Below are positions 6,240-7,377 of a stretch of 7,377 nucleotides of DNA, in pieces. The DNA comes from an uncultured bacterium (GTDB lineage Bacteria > Cyanobacteriota > Vampirovibrionia > Gastranaerophilales > Gastranaerophilaceae). The position numbers and the translations under genes were made by a program. The notes beneath the pieces are model-generated. The model had not been told where the DNA came from, did not search any database, and saw nothing but the letters and a program-made list of their open reading frames with translations. Numbering within the stretch: the stretch's first letter is position 1; the number at the start of each line of letters is the position of its first letter. Location: NCBI GenBank assembly GCA_948742005.1, contig CAPYQR010000080.1, positions 1-7,377 on the forward strand, in the 5' to 3' direction.

Positions 6240-6836
6240 TTAAATCCCCATGCTGCTTTTAGATACGTTTTTGAAAACGTATTTTATTATTTTGCTTTCA
6301 TTGTTCTCATTAATATTATTAAATCCTGCAATATAGTTATCATCATTTATTTTAATGATTTTTGCTTCACATTCAAAATCTGACTCAAAAATATCCGCAC
6401 TAAAGTTCATAATTAATTCATCATCAAGTTTAAAATCCGCATTTTCAGCACAAAAAGCAATTCCGCCCGCAGAAATATTGAGAGCTTTGGCGCGGAAAAT
6501 TTTAAAATTAAATTTAATTAAAAAATCAAAATTTGTCTGAACTCTGACATGTTTTCTGTTCTGCGCATGGGAAAGCGCGGGAGAGTTTTCGATTATTATT
6601 ATGTTTTTTTGATTCAATTCTGATATTACGGCTGAAATCATTGTTTTTTCACCAAAATGAGTACTTGCACAGACTTTTAACTCATCAAGCTCTTTGATTT
6701 TGGAAGCAGTATCCAGATTTTGAGGATTAATTCGAATTGCAACTCTGTCATATTCAACCGCAAGAACAACACCATCAATAACTCCGCCCTTAGTTGATTC
6801 TATTTTAACTTTATTGTTTGTGCGAATTTCATCCAT
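6240..6836 (-). CDS. PilZ-domain protein, probable cyclic-di-GMP receptor
   Basis: A 198-residue soluble protein. Residues about 1-90 form a beta-rich N-terminal domain resembling the YcgR/PilZN type. Residues about 93-195 are a PilZ domain: the RxxxR motif is R94-K-H-V-R98 and the second motif, [D/N]xSxxG, is N120-I-S-A-G-G125, so both cyclic-di-GMP-binding motifs are intact. By family knowledge such proteins bind cyclic-di-GMP and change motility, adhesion or secretion; the output here is unknown. The ATG at 6834-6836 is the only candidate start: an in-frame TAA lies four codons upstream and no other start lies between. It has no Shine-Dalgarno sequence. A promoter-like element ends 6 bases before the ATG, suggesting leaderless translation. 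The TPR gene begins 2 bases after its stop, so the TPR protein may be its partner. An alternative is a PilZ protein that has lost ligand binding, but the motifs argue against this. Confidence 0.9.
   Translation of the reverse strand: MDEIRTNNKVKIESTKGGVIDGVVLAVEYDRVAIRINPQNLDTASKIKELDELKVCASTHFGEKTMISAVISELNQKNIIIIENSPALSHAQNRKHVRVQTNFDFLIKFNFKIFRAKALNISAGGIAFCAENADFKLDDELIMNFSADIFESDFECEAKIIKINDDNYIAGFNNINENNESKIIKYVFKNVSKSSMGI
6245..6249 (-). promoter_or_regulatory. Ribosome binding site supporting a TTG start for the large TPR gene
   Basis: GGGGA on the minus strand, 7 bases before TTG at 6237, placed in the last codons of the PilZ gene. The PilZ stop codon (6240-6242) lies between this site and the TTG, an arrangement typical of translational coupling. 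Confidence 0.6.
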
Positions 6837-6842
6837 AAGATG

Positions 6843-6871
6843 ATTTTATGATATTTTTTTGATTAAGGCAA
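6843..6871 (-). promoter_or_regulatory. Probable sigma70-type promoter for the PilZ gene, placed for a leaderless message
   Basis: On the minus strand TTGCCT (6866-6871) is followed by a 17-base spacer and TAAAAT (6843-6848). The -10 box matches TATAAT at five of six bases, the -35 box matches TTGACA at four of six, and the spacer is ideal. Only six bases (CATCTT) separate the -10 box from the ATG, so the expected transcription start is at or next to the A of the start codon. It lies in the 50-base gap after the cyclo-ligase gene. AT-rich DNA produces chance -10 boxes, so this is moderate evidence. Confidence 0.45.
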
Positions 6872-6886
6872 ATAAATTCATACTAT

Positions 6887-7377
6887 TTACGCAGATATAA
6901 TTAAATCGCACTTAACGTCAAATTTATCTTCAACAAATTCATCGCTTATAAATTCTTTTGCAATAATTATTACTTTTTTTGCTTTAATTTCATGTTTTTT
7001 AAAGAAATTATCATAATAACCTTTTCCATACCCCAAACGATATTTTTTTAAATTTGCCATAAGTGCGGGAGTGAAAATTATATCTAATTCACAAGGGTTT
7101 ATTTTATCGCCTTTTGGAATCGGGATATTATATTTATCTTGAACAAAGTTTAAAGCAAAATCGGTTTTATTAATATTTTCATATTTTAAAAACTCAAGAT
7201 TATTATCATCTGTACATTTTGGAAAATAAAAATTCTTATCATCAAGCTGTAAAAGGCTTAAAAGATTTATTTCATTTTTTATAGGATAAAAAAGAGCAAT
7301 GTTTTTTGCTTTTTTAAAAAATCGCGAATTTATTATCTTGAAAACAGCAAGATTTGATATCCCCGGAAGCTTAGGAA
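6887..7377 (-). CDS. 5-formyltetrahydrofolate cyclo-ligase (5' end beyond window)
   Basis: This cytoplasmic enzyme uses ATP to convert 5-formyltetrahydrofolate into 5,10-methenyltetrahydrofolate, returning the storage folate to the one-carbon pool; it is known as YgfA/Fau in Escherichia coli and MTHFS in animals. The visible C-terminal 162 residues include IALFYPIKNEI (family pattern Y-P-x-x-x-E, near 7250-7300), YFPKC, IPIPKG, and the diagnostic RLGYGKGYYDNF, whose GYGKGYYD part is encoded by 7010-7033 and belongs to the nucleotide-binding signature. The segment just before it (PALMANLKKY) is less typical than the usual V-P-G/A-x-A-F-D form. The family is usually about 180-200 residues, so only some 20-30 N-terminal residues should be missing. 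The stop is TAA at 6887-6889. The PilZ gene starts 50 bases downstream, apparently with its own promoter, so the two need not share a function. Confidence 0.92.
   Translation of the reverse strand, partial: PKLPGISNLAVFKIINSRFFKKAKNIALFYPIKNEINLLSLLQLDDKNFYFPKCTDDNNLEFLKYENINKTDFALNFVQDKYNIPIPKGDKINPCELDIIFTPALMANLKKYRLGYGKGYYDNFFKKHEIKAKKVIIIAKEFISDEFVEDKFDVKCDLIISA

Noticed and set aside
6355..6540. 61-codon open frame on the plus strand
   Set aside because: It is antisense to the PilZ domain, including its conserved NxSxxG motif, and has no recognisable content.

Overview
The window is AT-rich (by eye roughly 30% G+C) bacterial chromosome, packed with eight genes that all read on the minus strand. 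In transcription order (right to left) they are: a 5-formyltetrahydrofolate cyclo-ligase (5' end cut off by the window edge), a PilZ-domain protein, a large soluble TPR protein, an OppB/DppB-type permease, an OppC/DppC-type permease, an MgtC/SapB-family membrane protein, a membrane-anchored TPR protein, and the N-terminal part of translation initiation factor IF-2 (infB, cut off by the left edge). All seven stop codons that can be seen are TAA, two genes most likely start at TTG, and intergenic spaces are 2 to about 100 bases, so much of the window may be one or a few operons. No tRNA, rRNA, CRISPR array, insertion sequence or phage gene was seen.

The organism cannot be named with confidence. 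The PilZ protein (cyclic-di-GMP signalling), the long-loop OppC form, the abundance of TPR proteins, Lys/Asn/Ile-rich proteins and low G+C fit a free-living or gut-associated Gram-negative-type bacterium. A Gastranaerophilales/Vampirovibrionia-like lineage is my tentative guess from general impression only; other low-G+C phyla are possible.

Region by region: 6887-7377 is folate metabolism. 6240-6836 and 4645-6237 form a tight pair (2-base gap) of a PilZ protein and a 530-residue TPR protein. The PilZ start has no Shine-Dalgarno sequence, but a good sigma70-like promoter lies exactly where it would produce a leaderless message. 2505-4545 holds two permease genes of a peptide-type ABC importer with no ATPase or binding protein beside them; the OppC homologue has the long extracytoplasmic loop of one known subfamily and an Arg-to-Cys change in its most conserved motif. 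499-2464 is an MgtC-family gene overlapping a membrane-anchored TPR gene by 8 bases, suggesting translational coupling. 1-422 is the start of infB, here following a TPR gene rather than nusA/ylxR.

Most of the window is ordinary. The best candidates for new biology are the PilZ-TPR pair with its possible leaderless start, and the coupled MgtC plus periplasmic-TPR pair. Both are inferences from arrangement and need comparative checking.
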